This document shows, piece after piece, positions 6,859 through 18,783 of a stretch of 60,850 nt of DNA. The notes beneath the pieces were generated by a model. The model did no database searches. It had not been told where the DNA came from and worked only from the letters and a program-made list of their open reading frames with translations. The stretch is from NCBI GenBank assembly GCA_944325685.1, contig CALVBC010000007.1:1-60850 (forward strand), in the 5' to 3' direction. A program made the translations under genes and the position numbers. The number at the start of each line of letters is the position of its first letter. The stretch's first letter is position 1. This DNA is from an uncultured Erysipelotrichaceae bacterium (lineage in GTDB: Bacteria > Bacillota_I > Bacilli_A > Erysipelotrichales > Erysipelotrichaceae).

Positions 6859-8255
6859 TTATGCCACCTCCTTGATCATATCTTTACAACCGGTGATATT
6901 CTCGATCGCCTGGGCGATATCAAACATATCGGCTTCTTTAAAGGCATTACAGGTCAAATTGATACCGATCGGCATCTCATCTTTATAACCCATCGGTAAG
7001 GTGATCGATGGTAGACCAGCGAAATTACCGATGACCATGTGATTTTCACCGATGAGATATTCATCCGATAATTCATCAGTCGAAGTGTTATCTAATTTTG
7101 GGGCGATGGTGCCAGCAGCTGGTGCTAGTAAGCCATCAGCTTCTTTTAATTCTTTTAATACTTCCTCGACGATCAGTCTTCTGACCCTTTGTGCTTTTTT
7201 CAGTAAGCGCTCCTGGTTTTCTTCAAATAGTGAATAAGAACCGATCACAAAACGCTTTTTGATAAAGCTGGAGAAACCACGAGTACGGGTATTGGTCATG
7301 ATCTCTTCCATGCTTGTACCATCGACGCGATGGCCAAATCTGACACCATCGAGATTGGAATGGTTAGCGGTCGCTTCGGCGTTGGCGATGATGAAGTAAG
7401 TTGGGAATAGGCACTTCATGAGATCATCATCGAAGTGGACGACCTTGATGGTCGCACCCCTTTCCTTAAGACCTTCAACAACTTTATCAAAGCGATCTTT
7501 GATCACTTCATCATTTAGCGCATCATAGACATTGCCAAAGACTAAGATCTTCTTATCTTTGACATCACTATTTAAGATCTCACTGTAATTTTCCACTGGC
7601 GCAAATGATGAGGTCATATCTTTATCATCACGACCCGCTAAGACCTCTAAAGCTAAAGCCGCATCTTTGACATTAGTCGTAAAGTAACCGACATGGTCTA
7701 AACTTGAAGCGTATGGGATGATGCCATAACGCGAGATACGACCATAGCTCGGTTTGACACCGACGATACCACAATATGCCGCTGGCTTACGAACGGAGTC
7801 GCCGGTATCTGACCCAATAGCTAAAGGCACGATACCAGCTGCGACTAAAGCTGCACTACCACCAGATGAGCCACCGGTGATCCTTGTATCATCATATGGA
7901 TTTAAACATGGGCCGATATTAGCGGTCCTATTAGTACCACCCATTGCTAACTCATCCATCGAAGCCTTAGCGACAAATTTAGCCCCTGCTTCCTTGAGTT
8001 TAGTGACGATCGCCGCATCATATACTGGGATATAGTTATCTAAGATATCACTAGCCGCTGTTGTCCTGATGCCTTTAGTCGAGATATTGTCCTTTAAAGC
8101 GACAGGGATACCAGCTAATTTACCTTCCTTGCGTTTACCATCATCATCGATAAAAGTGATGACAGCGTTTAGTTTATCATTTACTTCATGGATCTTTTTA
8201 TAAGCTTCATTAGCACGATCCTTGATATCCAATACCATTAGTTCATCGATATTCA

Positions 8256-8256
<1 letters not shown>
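6859..8256 (-). CDS. gatA: Glutamyl-tRNA(Gln) amidotransferase subunit A
   Basis: The amidase subunit of GatCAB (465 residues) releases ammonia from glutamine. The Ser-cisSer-Lys triad can be placed at K55 (PVALKDN), S131 (GGSSGGSAAL) and S154. The segment around S154 reads GSDTGDSVRKPAAYCG rather than the usual GSDTGGSIRQPA, so Gly153 is Asp and Gln157 is Lys. I recall the same variant from mollicute GatA proteins, so it is probably lineage-specific and not a loss of function. The ATG overlaps the gatC stop by 1 nt. Confidence 0.95.
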
Positions 8257-10551
<2,295 letters not shown>

Positions 10552-10553
<2 letters not shown>

Positions 10554-10578
10554 AAGAGATAGCCTCATCGGCTATCTC
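10552..10578 (-). terminator. Terminator of the GntR/ABC operon
   Basis: A perfect 9-bp stem (GAGATAGCC at 10556-10564 with GGCTATCTC at 10570-10578) is followed on the minus strand by TTTT. The stem includes the stop codon of the permease gene. Confidence 0.8.
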
Positions 10579-12083
10579 CAATTTTCAACGGTTTTTCGTA
10601 CTTCACTGATCGATGCATTTTCTGAGATCGAACCATAAAGTTCGTCATATACACTTGCGCTTACTGTCCCATCGATATCTTCAATAAGAGCGACGATCTT
10701 TTCGATATCATCGATATCCTTGTCATCATTCACATAGATCCGATGACCGAAGTCAAATCTGCGTCCATCATCATCGCTTATAAACATGCTTATATATAAG
10801 CTAGAACTATAATCAGCTGTCGCTTGATAATATGGCACATAGTCATCTTCGCCACTCTTATAGCGCTCATATAGATCATCAATGATCGCGATGACATCAT
10901 TTATCGTCTCTTTATCCGTGATACTCATTGTCATTTCATTATATAGATCATAGCCTATGACTTCGGTATCACTTTGTCCATCCTCGATACTGACATATAT
11001 ATCAAAGCTTTTGATATTATCGATACTTCGATATGATCGGCTTAGATAGAATCCATCCGTCGCGTTTGCGATCGCTAAGATCGTAAGTGACGCAAAGATA
11101 CCAATGCCAAATAGTAGTAAATCATGCTTAGTAAAACGGATCTTGCGACGATAGATAAAAGTCATGATGAGATAAGCAATAAAGACAAAGGCAAACGAGA
11201 GGATCATCGTTAAAGTATCATCGATACCGAAAACAAAGATGAATAATAGACACATCGTGATCAGACCGATCGCTAAAGGCCAGGCAAAGAAATTAGATGA
11301 CACGGTCTCTGAGACCTCTGCTTTACGTCTTTTGATATCCTTTTTGATCGATATAAAGCAGACGATACCGATGATAAGTGCTTCAATGATCAATAGGATG
11401 ACCTCGATATCAAAGACCATTTCAACATCACCGATCAAAGTCTCAACGTTCAATAAAGGTGCTAAGCAAGTCATCAGTAAGATAATATATGGATTTAACC
11501 AATCAAAGGTGTTAGTTAGACCATATATCTGATGATTATCAAATACACCTAAGACAGTGACGATCAAAAACGGGATCGTGATATAGGCTAAACTCAAGAC
11601 GATACTATCGAATAAGCTATTAGTCTTATAGATTATCGATAAGACAAAGAGACTGACGATGATCGCAAAAATGCTCGTTAGGACATATAGGGCTAAGACC
11701 ATATAGGGCCGATTAAGGAAGCCGATGTTCATAAGGACCGGAATGAGCGTACCGATGATACCAAAGATGATGATCTGTGTGCTCATGTGGATAAAATTGG
11801 TACCGATGAGCTCAGGTTTTGATATTGGGATATTATAGTAGGTATCTAAAGCTCTTTTGGATTGTAAGAAGCTGAAGTATACAAAAGGCAAGATGAAACT
11901 TTCAGCCATGACGATAAAGATATAGGCATAAAGGGTCATCTCGATAGCTTCATAACTGGCGTATGAAGAAGTCGTTGGCAAAGTTAAGACATATAGTAAA
12001 GTCGGAAGCATCGTCACGATCAACATGAAGATCGATAGATGCTTTTTAGAACGGATGAGATATAGTAAGTATTCTTTATTCAT
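10572..12083 (-). CDS. ABC transporter membrane protein (ABC-2 type)
   Basis: A 503-residue integral membrane protein with at least ten hydrophobic stretches in the first 350 residues (for example SIFMLIVTMLPTLLYVLTL and IIFGIIGTLIPVLMNIGF). A C-terminal soluble part of about 130 residues is rich in Asp and probably external. It overlaps the ATPase gene by 8 bp and is the permease of a GntR-ATPase-permease cassette, similar in layout to the YtrABC exporters of Bacillus that respond to cell-wall stress. The substrate is unknown. Confidence 0.8.
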   Translation of the reverse strand: MNKEYLLYLIRSKKHLSIFMLIVTMLPTLLYVLTLPTTSSYASYEAIEMTLYAYIFIVMAESFILPFVYFSFLQSKRALDTYYNIPISKPELIGTNFIHMSTQIIIFGIIGTLIPVLMNIGFLNRPYMVLALYVLTSIFAIIVSLFVLSIIYKTNSLFDSIVLSLAYITIPFLIVTVLGVFDNHQIYGLTNTFDWLNPYIILLMTCLAPLLNVETLIGDVEMVFDIEVILLIIEALIIGIVCFISIKKDIKRRKAEVSETVSSNFFAWPLAIGLITMCLLFIFVFGIDDTLTMILSFAFVFIAYLIMTFIYRRKIRFTKHDLLLFGIGIFASLTILAIANATDGFYLSRSYRSIDNIKSFDIYVSIEDGQSDTEVIGYDLYNEMTMSITDKETINDVIAIIDDLYERYKSGEDDYVPYYQATADYSSSLYISMFISDDDGRRFDFGHRIYVNDDKDIDDIEKIVALIEDIDGTVSASVYDELYGSISENASISEVRKTVENWR

Positions 12084-12960
12084 GTAAGGTACCTCGCGTT
12101 TCTACTTCATAGATGAACAACTCTTCAAAGTCGATCGGTAAGACATCTAAGATAAGTGGTGACATAGCATTTAGTTTTTCTTCAACTACTTCTTGATCAC
12201 CTTTGATGACGATCGTCGATACACGCCCTTTTTGATCAAAGTTGACGATATCGAAGTCTTTGAAATCATCGATCGTCATCTCCTTATCAAAGACGACTTG
12301 ATATTTATTGATCGCTGATTTAGCGATATCAAGATCACCAGAGGTCTTGATCTGACCATTCTCTAATAAGCCAAAACTATCACAGATATCTTCAAGCTCC
12401 TTTAAGTTATGACTTGAGATGATGACTGATACCTTATCGTCGTTTAATAGCTCAGCTAAGGCCTTTTTAAAGTCAAGCCTTGTGAGTGGATCTAAGCCAT
12501 CAAAGGCTTCATCAAGTAGTAATAGCCTTGGTTTGATCGCTAAAGCCATGATGAGAAAGGCTTGTCTTTTCATACCCTTAGAGAAGGTATTGATCGTCTT
12601 TTTAGGGTCAAGCGCAAACATGTTCAAATATTTGTAGTAAGCCTCATGATCAAAGGGATAGAAAGAACTATAGAAGGCGACAAGATCATCGATCGTCGAG
12701 GTCCTAGAGAAGTATGGATCATCACCGATCAATAGGATATTGCGTCTGATCTCTGGGTCATCGCTTATGACTTCATTATCGAATAAGATCGATCCCTCAT
12801 CGATATCATAAACACCAGCGATCGACCTTAGAAGCGTCGATTTACCAGCACCATTGACACCGACTAAACCGAATACCTTGCCATCTTCGATCGTTAGATC
12901 AAGATCTTTCAAGACCTTTTGGTCTTTGAATTCCTTATAGACATTGCGCACTTCTAACAT
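12076..12960 (-). CDS. ABC transporter ATP-binding protein
   Basis: A 294-residue ATPase. Walker A is GVNGAGKSTLL, the signature is FSKGMKRQ (a degenerate LSGGQ typical of YtrB/EcsA-like exporters), and Walker B is LLLLDEAFDGLD followed by the H-loop SSHN. It partners the permease at 10572 and overlaps the upstream GntR gene by 7 bp. The presence of KGMKRQ rather than SGGQ suggests an exporter-type cassette. Confidence 0.9.
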   Translation of the reverse strand: MLEVRNVYKEFKDQKVLKDLDLTIEDGKVFGLVGVNGAGKSTLLRSIAGVYDIDEGSILFDNEVISDDPEIRRNILLIGDDPYFSRTSTIDDLVAFYSSFYPFDHEAYYKYLNMFALDPKKTINTFSKGMKRQAFLIMALAIKPRLLLLDEAFDGLDPLTRLDFKKALAELLNDDKVSVIISSHNLKELEDICDSFGLLENGQIKTSGDLDIAKSAINKYQVVFDKEMTIDDFKDFDIVNFDQKGRVSTIVIKGDQEVVEEKLNAMSPLILDVLPIDFEELFIYEVETRGTLHE

Positions 12961-13316
12961 ACACTTTCCTCCTTGAATACTTCTTCAACGATCACCATCA
13001 CCTCATTTTTAGTGACACCCTCTTCCTTATACCCCTTCATATCTCTTTTGATGGCGCTAAGGATGTCTTTATGATCACTTTTCACTTCGCTTATAAAGGC
13101 TCCCTTTTTCGATAAGATATATATGTAGCCATCTTCTTCGAGCTTTTGATAAGCCTTTTGGACGGTATTGGGATTGATCCCTAGGTCCATCGATAATTCA
13201 CGCACCGATGGCAATTTGTCATTGGGCTTTAAGATACCGATCTGGATGAATTTCAAGATCTGCGATCTGATCTGTTCATATATCGAGCTTTTACCATGTA
13301 GATTGATCGTGAACAT
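12954..13316 (-). CDS. GntR-family regulator, YtrA type
   Basis: A 120-residue regulator with an N-terminal winged helix (SIYEQIRSQILKFIQIGIL...LPSVRELSMDLGINPNTVQKAYQKLEEDGYI) and a short C-terminal dimerisation tail, which is the YtrA subfamily layout. It begins the ABC cassette and has the ribosome binding site AGAAAGGAG 5 nt before ATG. Four tandem 9-bp repeats lie just upstream (13330-13365), so autoregulation is likely. Confidence 0.9.
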   Translation of the reverse strand: MFTINLHGKSSIYEQIRSQILKFIQIGILKPNDKLPSVRELSMDLGINPNTVQKAYQKLEEDGYIYILSKKGAFISEVKSDHKDILSAIKRDMKGYKEEGVTKNEVMVIVEEVFKEESVC

Positions 13317-13329
13317 ACGCTCTCCTTTC

Positions 13330-13365
13330 TGTATTATCTGTATTAATTGTATTATTTGTATTACT
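13330..13365. repeat. Four tandem 9-bp repeats, probable operator of the GntR/ABC operon
   Basis: TGTATTATC, TGTATTAAT, TGTATTATT and TGTATTACT follow each other exactly, with TGTATTA invariant. They end about 14 nt before the GntR start codon and cover the likely promoter. A 9-bp period is close to one helical turn, as expected for cooperative binding on one DNA face. The link to the GntR protein is inferred from position. Confidence 0.6.
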
Positions 13366-13405
13366 AAAGGTCAACAAGAAAAGCTAGTTTCCTAGCTCTT
13401 CTAAC

Positions 13406-14677
13406 TTATTCCTTACCTAATAGTTTGAACATCTTCTTCTTATAGACTTCAACACCTGGCTGATCAAATGGGTTGATATCAAGCAAGTAGCAGGTCATAC
13501 CACAAGCCTTGAAGAAGAAGTAGATCATATAGCCAAAGCTATATGCGCTGTTATCATCTAAGTGGATGACGATATTTGGTACATTACCATCATCGCTATG
13601 GGCACTCAAAGTCCCCTTCATTGCCATTTCATTGACCCAAGATACCTTCTTATCAGCTAGGTAGTTCATATGGTCATAGTCGTTTTCTTCTTTCGGGAAG
13701 ATGATATCACCTTCCATCCCATCGACCCATAAAAGCGTCTCAAAGAGACATTTACGACCAGCTTGGATGAATTGGCCTAAAGAGTGAAGGTCGGTCGAGA
13801 AGGTCGCACTTGTCGGTAGGATACCTTTGCCATCTTTACCTTCTGATTCACCGAATAGCTGTTTCCACCATTCACCGATCGAAGCTAATTGGAGCTCATA
13901 GGTGACAAACATCTCAGCGCTGTAACCCTTCTTATCTAGGATGCGTCTAGCGACCGCGTATTGATAAGCGATATTCTTATCAAGATCTGGATCGCTTAGA
14001 TCTTCGTAAGCTTTTAAAGAACCCTTTAATACTTCATCAGGATCGATACCAGCTAAAGCTAATGGTAATAAGCCCACAGCGGTAAAGACGCTATAACGGC
14101 CACCGATATCATCAGGGATGACAAAGGTCTCATAACCTATCTCATCAGCTAGTGCCTTTAAAGTGCCACGAGCTTTATCTGTTGTGGCGATGATACGCTC
14201 TTTAGCTTCTTCTTTGCTGTATTTACTTTCAACGAGTTCTTTGAAGATCCTAAAGGAGATAGAAGTTTCTGTCGTCGTACCTGATTTAGAGATGACATTT
14301 AAGACGATGTCCTTGTCTTTGACATGGTCATATACCTGTTTTAAGTAGGTGGCACTGAAGGTATTACCGATAAAGATGATCTCAGGTCCATTGCTTGGAT
14401 ATAAGCCATTGATCATCTCGATGGCAGCTCTTGCCCCTAAATATGAACCACCGATACCACAGACTAAGACGACATCGGTCTTATCCTTTAATTTTGAAGC
14501 GACTTCTTTGATCCTTTTGACCTCTTCTTTGTCATATTCTAGTGGCCACTTTACCCAACCGACAAAGTCGTTGCCTTTACCGGTCTTTTCATGGAGCCAG
14601 TTGTGTGCTTTGGTCACTTCATCTTGATATGCATGGATATCTTCATTCAATTTTGCATTAGTTAGATCTAATTTCAT
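13406..14677 (-). CDS. pgi: Glucose-6-phosphate isomerase
   Basis: Pgi interconverts glucose-6-P and fructose-6-P. I start it at the ATG at 14677 ([17 protein letters not shown]), which has GAAAGGGA upstream, giving 423 residues; the frame is open further upstream but that sequence is not Pgi-like. Signatures include [16 protein letters not shown] (substrate phosphate binding), [14 protein letters not shown], and the C-terminal [14 protein letters not shown]. It overlaps the preceding S1-domain gene by 20 bp, echoing the yugI/pgi neighbourhood in Bacillus. Confidence 0.95.
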   Translation of the reverse strand: MKLDLTNAKLNEDIHAYQDEVTKAHNWLHEKTGKGNDFVGWVKWPLEYDKEEVKRIKEVASKLKDKTDVVLVCGIGGSYLGARAAIEMINGLYPSNGPEIIFIGNTFSATYLKQVYDHVKDKDIVLNVISKSGTTTETSISFRIFKELVESKYSKEEAKERIIATTDKARGTLKALADEIGYETFVIPDDIGGRYSVFTAVGLLPLALAGIDPDEVLKGSLKAYEDLSDPDLDKNIAYQYAVARRILDKKGYSAEMFVTYELQLASIGEWWKQLFGESEGKDGKGILPTSATFSTDLHSLGQFIQAGRKCLFETLLWVDGMEGDIIFPKEENDYDHMNYLADKKVSWVNEMAMKGTLSAHSDDGNVPNIVIHLDDNSAYSFGYMIYFFFKACGMTCYLLDINPFDQPGVEVYKKKMFKLLGKE

Positions 14678-15038
14678 GTTGGTCCCTTTCTTTGATCCAT
14701 TTTGGTAGTTGTCGTTTGATCGAAGCAAAACCGATCTTATTTGCTGGCAAGCCCACAAAGCGTGCTCGCCTTTTGGCCTTGCGCATGCTTTGATCGACAG
14801 CCTTGAATGATAGTCGTAATTGCTTATGCTCTGTATCGACATCGATCACTTTGACAAGCACATGATCATCGATACTCACAAATGACCTGACATCCTTGAC
14901 AAAACGCTCAGATATCTCTGAGATATGGATAAGCCCTTTTACCCCATCATCAAAGCTCACAAAAGCGCCATAGGGTTGGATACCGGTGATCTTGCCATAA
15001 ACGATCATCCCAGGTCTGTAATCTTCGATCTTCAACAC
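14658..15038 (-). CDS. S1 RNA-binding domain protein, YugI/CvfD type
   Basis: A 126-residue protein with one S1 domain at about residues 6-76 ([20 protein letters not shown]...GLIHISEIS...VLVKVIDVD). A basic tail follows ([12 protein letters not shown]). This matches YugI/GSP13 and CvfD, which bind RNA or ribosomes and modulate translation. The start is GTG at 15038, and TATAAT ends 7 nt before it with no Shine-Dalgarno. A TTG at 15035 is the next possible start. It leads into pgi. Confidence 0.85.
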   Translation of the reverse strand: MLKIEDYRPGMIVYGKITGIQPYGAFVSFDDGVKGLIHISEISERFVKDVRSFVSIDDHVLVKVIDVDTEHKQLRLSFKAVDQSMRKAKRRARFVGLPANKIGFASIKRQLPKWIKERDQHEIRSN

Positions 15039-15045
15039 GATGTCT

Positions 15046-15051
15046 ATTATA
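15046..15051 (-). promoter_or_regulatory. -10 box of the S1-domain gene, leaderless geometry at GTG
   Basis: TATAAT on the minus strand ends 7 nt before the GTG start at 15038. Nothing like a Shine-Dalgarno is present. The divergent PAP2-like gene starts about 50 bp away. Confidence 0.5.
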
Positions 15052-15101
15052 CAGCTTTATCGTCGATTTGTGATATACTCTTTAGGAAGGAGAAAGATAG
15101 A

Positions 15102-15554
15102 ATGCTACATGCGATGTATCCCTTATGGTCATTTATTATCTCAGTCGTCTTAGCACAATTCGTCAAACCCTTTTTGGCGATGATCCGTACTAAGCGCTTT
15201 GAACCACGGTTGTTTTTTGCATCCGGTGGGATGCCATCGAGCCATACCGCAGGTGTCGCTTCGCTTTGTATGAGCGTTGGTATCCAAGAGTCATTCAATT
15301 CGCCTTTGTTTGCAGTGACATTAGCTTTAGGGCTTATCGTCTCATACGATGCCGCTAATGTGCGCTACTATTCTGGTAAGAATATCCAAGTCACTAAGCA
15401 GATCATCAAAGATCTCAAACAAGATCCTGAGATCGATCTTATCGATCCGATCTATGAAGAACCGCTCAAAGACGTCTTAGGTCATAAGTACAATGAAGTC
15501 TTTGCTGGTGGTATCATCGGGATCCTCTGTGCACTTGTGTTATCACTTTTTTAG
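15102..15554 (+). CDS. Divergent PAP2 family membrane protein, YuiD-like
   Basis: A 150-residue membrane protein of the family related to acid phosphatase/vanadium haloperoxidase (YuiD type). The conserved segment SGGMPSSHTAGVASL contains the phosphatase-like SSH motif, followed by SYDAANVRYYSGKN. I chose the ATG at 15102 because of the AAGGAG site 9 nt upstream; the frame is open upstream but antisense to the S1 gene. It is co-transcribed with the NifU-like gene 9 nt downstream. The substrate is unknown. Confidence 0.85.
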   Translation: MLHAMYPLWSFIISVVLAQFVKPFLAMIRTKRFEPRLFFASGGMPSSHTAGVASLCMSVGIQESFNSPLFAVTLALGLIVSYDAANVRYYSGKNIQVTKQIIKDLKQDPEIDLIDPIYEEPLKDVLGHKYNEVFAGGIIGILCALVLSLF

Positions 15555-15563
15555 GAGGTAAAT

Positions 15564-15830
15564 ATGGAAGATAAAGAAAAGGTCATCTTGATCGAACAGA
15601 CGATCGAAAAGATCCGTCCCTACATCCAAAGGGATGGTGGTGATGTGACGTTTGATCACTTTGAAGATGGTATCGTATATGTCGAGGTCCATGGTGCTTG
15701 TATTGGTTGTTCAGCTCTTGATATAACGATAAAAGATGGCATTGAAGCCATCATATTAGATGAAGTACCTGATGTTAAGGAAGTAAGACTAGTCAATACT
15801 CCTTATAACAGCACGACCTATTCATTCTGA
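15564..15830 (+). CDS. NifU C-terminal domain (Nfu-type) Fe-S scaffold protein
   Basis: An 88-residue protein made of a single NifU C-terminal domain. Core residues are RPYIQRDGGDVTFDHF and the cluster-binding CIGC motif in HGACIGCSALDITI. It probably carries or delivers Fe-S clusters. AGGAGG lies 4 nt upstream of ATG. The gene converges with the AI-2E-family gene, overlapping it by 13 bp, and a shared hairpin terminates both. Confidence 0.93.
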   Translation: MEDKEKVILIEQTIEKIRPYIQRDGGDVTFDHFEDGIVYVEVHGACIGCSALDITIKDGIEAIILDEVPDVKEVRLVNTPYNSTTYSF

Positions 15831-16963
15831 GAGTCTACGGACTCTTTATTTTTTACCCTGAGCCTTGCATAACCGCTCAAGAAGTAGTAGACGATACTGA
15901 AGACTGGAACGCCAAAGAACATCCCGACGATCCCAAATAAGCCACCGCCGACGATGATCGCAAACATGATCCAGATCTTGCCAAGGCCGATCGAATCACC
16001 CATGACCTTAGGATAGATGATATTACCATCGATCTGTTGTAAGACGATGATCATGATGATAAAGATCAGACATTGATATGGATCGATCATCAAAAGGATA
16101 AAAGCTGATGGTATGGCTCCGATAAACGGACCAAAGACCGGAATGACATTGGTGATGGCACATACGCAACTTATAAGCACCGCATAGTCTAAACGCAAGA
16201 TGCTCATACCGACAAAGACCAAGATACCTAAGATCATCGCATCGATGAGCTGGCCACGGATAAAACGATTGAACTTCTCCACTGACTTAGCTAAGACAGT
16301 CGAGATATTAGCGATATGACTCTCTTTCATTAAAGCCTTACCAAAGGTCATGAATTGGCCATGGATGCTTTCACGATCTAACATGATATAGATATAGATG
16401 ATGACCCCGATAACAAACGATATGACGCCACCGATCGTCGAATAAGCAGCATTGACGATCGATGGTAAGCCGACCATCAAGATATTGACAAGTTCATTGA
16501 TGACCGATGTCGCATAGCGCTCGATCGTATTGATCGTATCTGATGTGAATAGATAAGATAGATCTAAGCTTAAAAGCCAATCGGTCAGATCATTGATATA
16601 TGTATTCATATTGCCAGCTAATTTAGCGGCACTGCTTATTAGTTGTGGTACGATGATGATCAAAAAGATCGTGATGATCAAGACTAAAAAGATCACTGAA
16701 CCAAAGGTACCGATGTAGCGACGATATTTTGTTGGTACCTTATCTGGCAACATCTTTTCGATAAAACGACAGACATTAGCTAAAAGAAGATACAAGATGA
16801 TACCCCAGATAAATGGCATCAGGATATCGACAAGCGACCAAAGGAAATCAGCTACTACCGAAATATTGGCGATAAGCATAAAGAAAGCGACAACGATCAC
16901 CCCAGCTGTAGCTAGGACGAACACTTGTCGCATTGCATCTTTGTCTTTAAAATAATTTTTCAT
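15818..16963 (-). CDS. AI-2E family transporter (YtvI/PerM-like), copy 1
   Basis: A 381-residue membrane protein with about eight transmembrane segments, of the AI-2E exporter/PerM family. Typical parts are IISCVCAITNVIPVFGPFIGAIPSA split around the conserved NVIPVFGPFIG, QQIDGNIIYPKVMGDSIGL, and GGGLFGIVGMFFGVP. Members act as small-molecule or Na+/H+ exporters; the substrate is unknown. A second copy lies at 37946-39139. TGCTACAAT ends 6 nt before ATG and no Shine-Dalgarno is present. Confidence 0.88.
   Translation of the reverse strand: MKNYFKDKDAMRQVFVLATAGVIVVAFFMLIANISVVADFLWSLVDILMPFIWGIILYLLLANVCRFIEKMLPDKVPTKYRRYIGTFGSVIFLVLIITIFLIIIVPQLISSAAKLAGNMNTYINDLTDWLLSLDLSYLFTSDTINTIERYATSVINELVNILMVGLPSIVNAAYSTIGGVISFVIGVIIYIYIMLDRESIHGQFMTFGKALMKESHIANISTVLAKSVEKFNRFIRGQLIDAMILGILVFVGMSILRLDYAVLISCVCAITNVIPVFGPFIGAIPSAFILLMIDPYQCLIFIIMIIVLQQIDGNIIYPKVMGDSIGLGKIWIMFAIIVGGGLFGIVGMFFGVPVFSIVYYFLSGYARLRVKNKESVDSQNE
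15830..15854. terminator. Terminator between converging NifU-like and AI-2E-family genes
   Basis: Stem AGAGTC-TACG-GACTCT (15830-15845), followed on the plus strand by TTTATTTTTT. It serves the plus-strand gene clearly. The minus-strand gene ends at 15818, beyond the stem. Confidence 0.7.
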
Positions 16964-16969
16964 GAGCTA

Positions 16970-16975
16970 ATTGTA
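16970..16975 (-). promoter_or_regulatory. Extended -10 box of AI-2E-family gene 1, leaderless geometry
   Basis: TGCTACAAT on the minus strand (hexamer 16975-16970) ends 6 nt before ATG 16963, without a ribosome binding site. Confidence 0.5.
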
Positions 16976-17023
16976 GCACAATTGACTCACTCTTAAATAA
17001 GTTCTTTATTACACTTTTGTAAG

Positions 17024-17851
17024 TTAACCCTTTAGACCACCTCTAGCAACACCATTGACGATGTACTTTCTTGCGAACAAGAACAAGATGATCATCGGAA
17101 CGATAGTGATAGTCGCTGCAGCCATCATGAGCTTCATATCTGAACCACCTTCGGTCATAAAAGCATATAGACCATAAGGCAATGTCCTTTTAGCGTCACT
17201 GTTGATGACAAGCAGTGTCCAATAGAATGAGTTCCAACAGGTGATCGCATTCAAGATCGTGATCGTCACAAGGCTAGGTTTAGCGATCGGGACCATTATC
17301 CGCCATAAGTACTTCCAGTTCGATGCTCCATCGATCCTTGCGCTGTAGTATAAACTATCCGGTATCGATAAGAAGAAGTTTCTTAAGATATAGGTATAGA
17401 AGATCGAGGAAGTAAATGGCAAGATCAAGACAAATAATGTATCGATGATACCAATCTTAGCGACAGTCATATAGTTTGTGATGACAAGCATCTCAAACGG
17501 TACCATCATAAGACCTAACAAAAGTGAGAAAATGAGATCTCTACCCTTAAATTTAAGCCGTGAAAAAGCAAAAGCACCCATGATCGTCGTGAATGTCGTG
17601 ATGATAAGACACGATATCGTAACAATGATCGAATTTAAGAAATACAGGGCAAATGGAGCCTTTTCGAATGCCACCTTATAGTTTTCAAAGTTGAACCAGT
17701 TACTCGGTGTCCATGAAGGAGGATATAATGTCATATCTTGTGCTGTCTTTAATGAGTTTATGATCATCCAATAGAATGGGAAGATCATGATCAAAGCTCC
17801 GATCACAAGGAAGAAATAGACAAAGAATTTCTTAACGTTAAACTTTTTCAT
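17024..17851 (-). CDS. Carbohydrate ABC transporter permease, MalG/UgpE type
   Basis: A 275-residue inner-membrane permease with six predicted helices. The binding-protein-dependent transport (EAA) loop reads YYSARIDGASNWKYLWRIMV, and the protein ends in VNGVARGGLKG, typical of the CUT1 family MalG-like subunit. It is the last gene of the binding protein-ATPase-permease-permease operon, 9 nt after the partner permease. AGGAGGAAGAT precedes ATG. Confidence 0.93.
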   Translation of the reverse strand: MKKFNVKKFFVYFFLVIGALIMIFPFYWMIINSLKTAQDMTLYPPSWTPSNWFNFENYKVAFEKAPFALYFLNSIIVTISCLIITTFTTIMGAFAFSRLKFKGRDLIFSLLLGLMMVPFEMLVITNYMTVAKIGIIDTLFVLILPFTSSIFYTYILRNFFLSIPDSLYYSARIDGASNWKYLWRIMVPIAKPSLVTITILNAITCWNSFYWTLLVINSDAKRTLPYGLYAFMTEGGSDMKLMMAAATITIVPMIILFLFARKYIVNGVARGGLKG

Positions 17852-17860
17852 ATCTTCCTC

Positions 17861-18781
17861 CTAATAGTATTTCCACTTTCTTTGAACATAGAGTTGGATC
17901 ATCGTAAACACGAAGACAATCAAAAACAAGATGATACTTGCCGCTGCTGCATAGCCCAAATGCCTTGAGACACTGAACTCGTAATAGATATAGTAGACGA
18001 CGGTAAACAAGTTATAAGCTGTGCCAGGACTACCATTGAATAATGGGAATAATTCACCAAAGACCTTGGATGCACTGATCATATTGATGATACAGGTAAG
18101 ACCTATGGTCGGTGCTAATAGTGGTACAGTGATCCTAAAAAACTGTTTTGAACTACTAGCGCCATCGACCCTAGCAGCTGTGTAATATAGTGGATCGATA
18201 TTTTGTAACCCCGATAATAAGAGTATAATCGTAAAAGGCATCATATTCCAAATACCGTAGATGATAAGCGCCCAGATATTCATGCTTGGATCGATGAGCC
18301 AACCGATCGGTTCAACTCCAAATAAACCAAGCACAGCATTGATGACACCTATCCTATCATTGAACATGAGCTTCCAGACAAGACCGATCGCCGTCACTGA
18401 TGTGACCATTGGTAAAAAGAAAGCTGTTTGGAATATCGCGATACCCTTGATCTTTTGATTCAAGAGATTCGCAAAGAATAATGATAATACTGTACTGATA
18501 GGTACGACAAAAATGACATACATCGCCGTATTTTTTAGGGCATTTATAAAATATGGATCTGATAAGATACGAGCGTAGTTACCTAGACCATAGCCTGTAA
18601 ATGCACCAGTGATCTGCCTATAGCCTTCTTTAAATGAAATGAGGACGATATTGATGACCGGATACAAGGTGAAGACGATGATACCGATCAAAAACGGTGC
18701 TAAATAGATAAAAGGTTCCCATTTAGTATTAAAAATACCTGATCCACTTTTTTTCTTACTGCCTAAAACCGCTGCAGCCAT
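17861..18781 (-). CDS. Carbohydrate ABC transporter permease, MalF/UgpA type
   Basis: A 306-residue permease with six core helices and an extended basic N-terminus (GSKKKSGSGIFNTKWE). The EAA loop is YYTAARVDGASSSKQFFRIT. It pairs with the permease at 17024 and starts 2 nt after the ATPase stop. The substrate is not readable from the sequence; CUT1 systems move oligosaccharides, glycerol-3-P or similar. Confidence 0.93.
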   Translation of the reverse strand: MAAAVLGSKKKSGSGIFNTKWEPFIYLAPFLIGIIVFTLYPVINIVLISFKEGYRQITGAFTGYGLGNYARILSDPYFINALKNTAMYVIFVVPISTVLSLFFANLLNQKIKGIAIFQTAFFLPMVTSVTAIGLVWKLMFNDRIGVINAVLGLFGVEPIGWLIDPSMNIWALIIYGIWNMMPFTIILLLSGLQNIDPLYYTAARVDGASSSKQFFRITVPLLAPTIGLTCIINMISASKVFGELFPLFNGSPGTAYNLFTVVYYIYYEFSVSRHLGYAAAASIILFLIVFVFTMIQLYVQRKWKYY

Positions 18782-18783
18782 GG

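Noticed and set aside
14678-14842. Longer pgi product starting at 14842
   Set aside because: The extra 55 residues do not resemble Pgi and overlap the S1-domain gene; the ATG at 14677 has a ribosome binding site.
14925-15101. Longer PAP2-like product starting at 14925
   Set aside because: The extension is antisense to the S1 gene and its promoter; the ATG at 15102 has AAGGAG.
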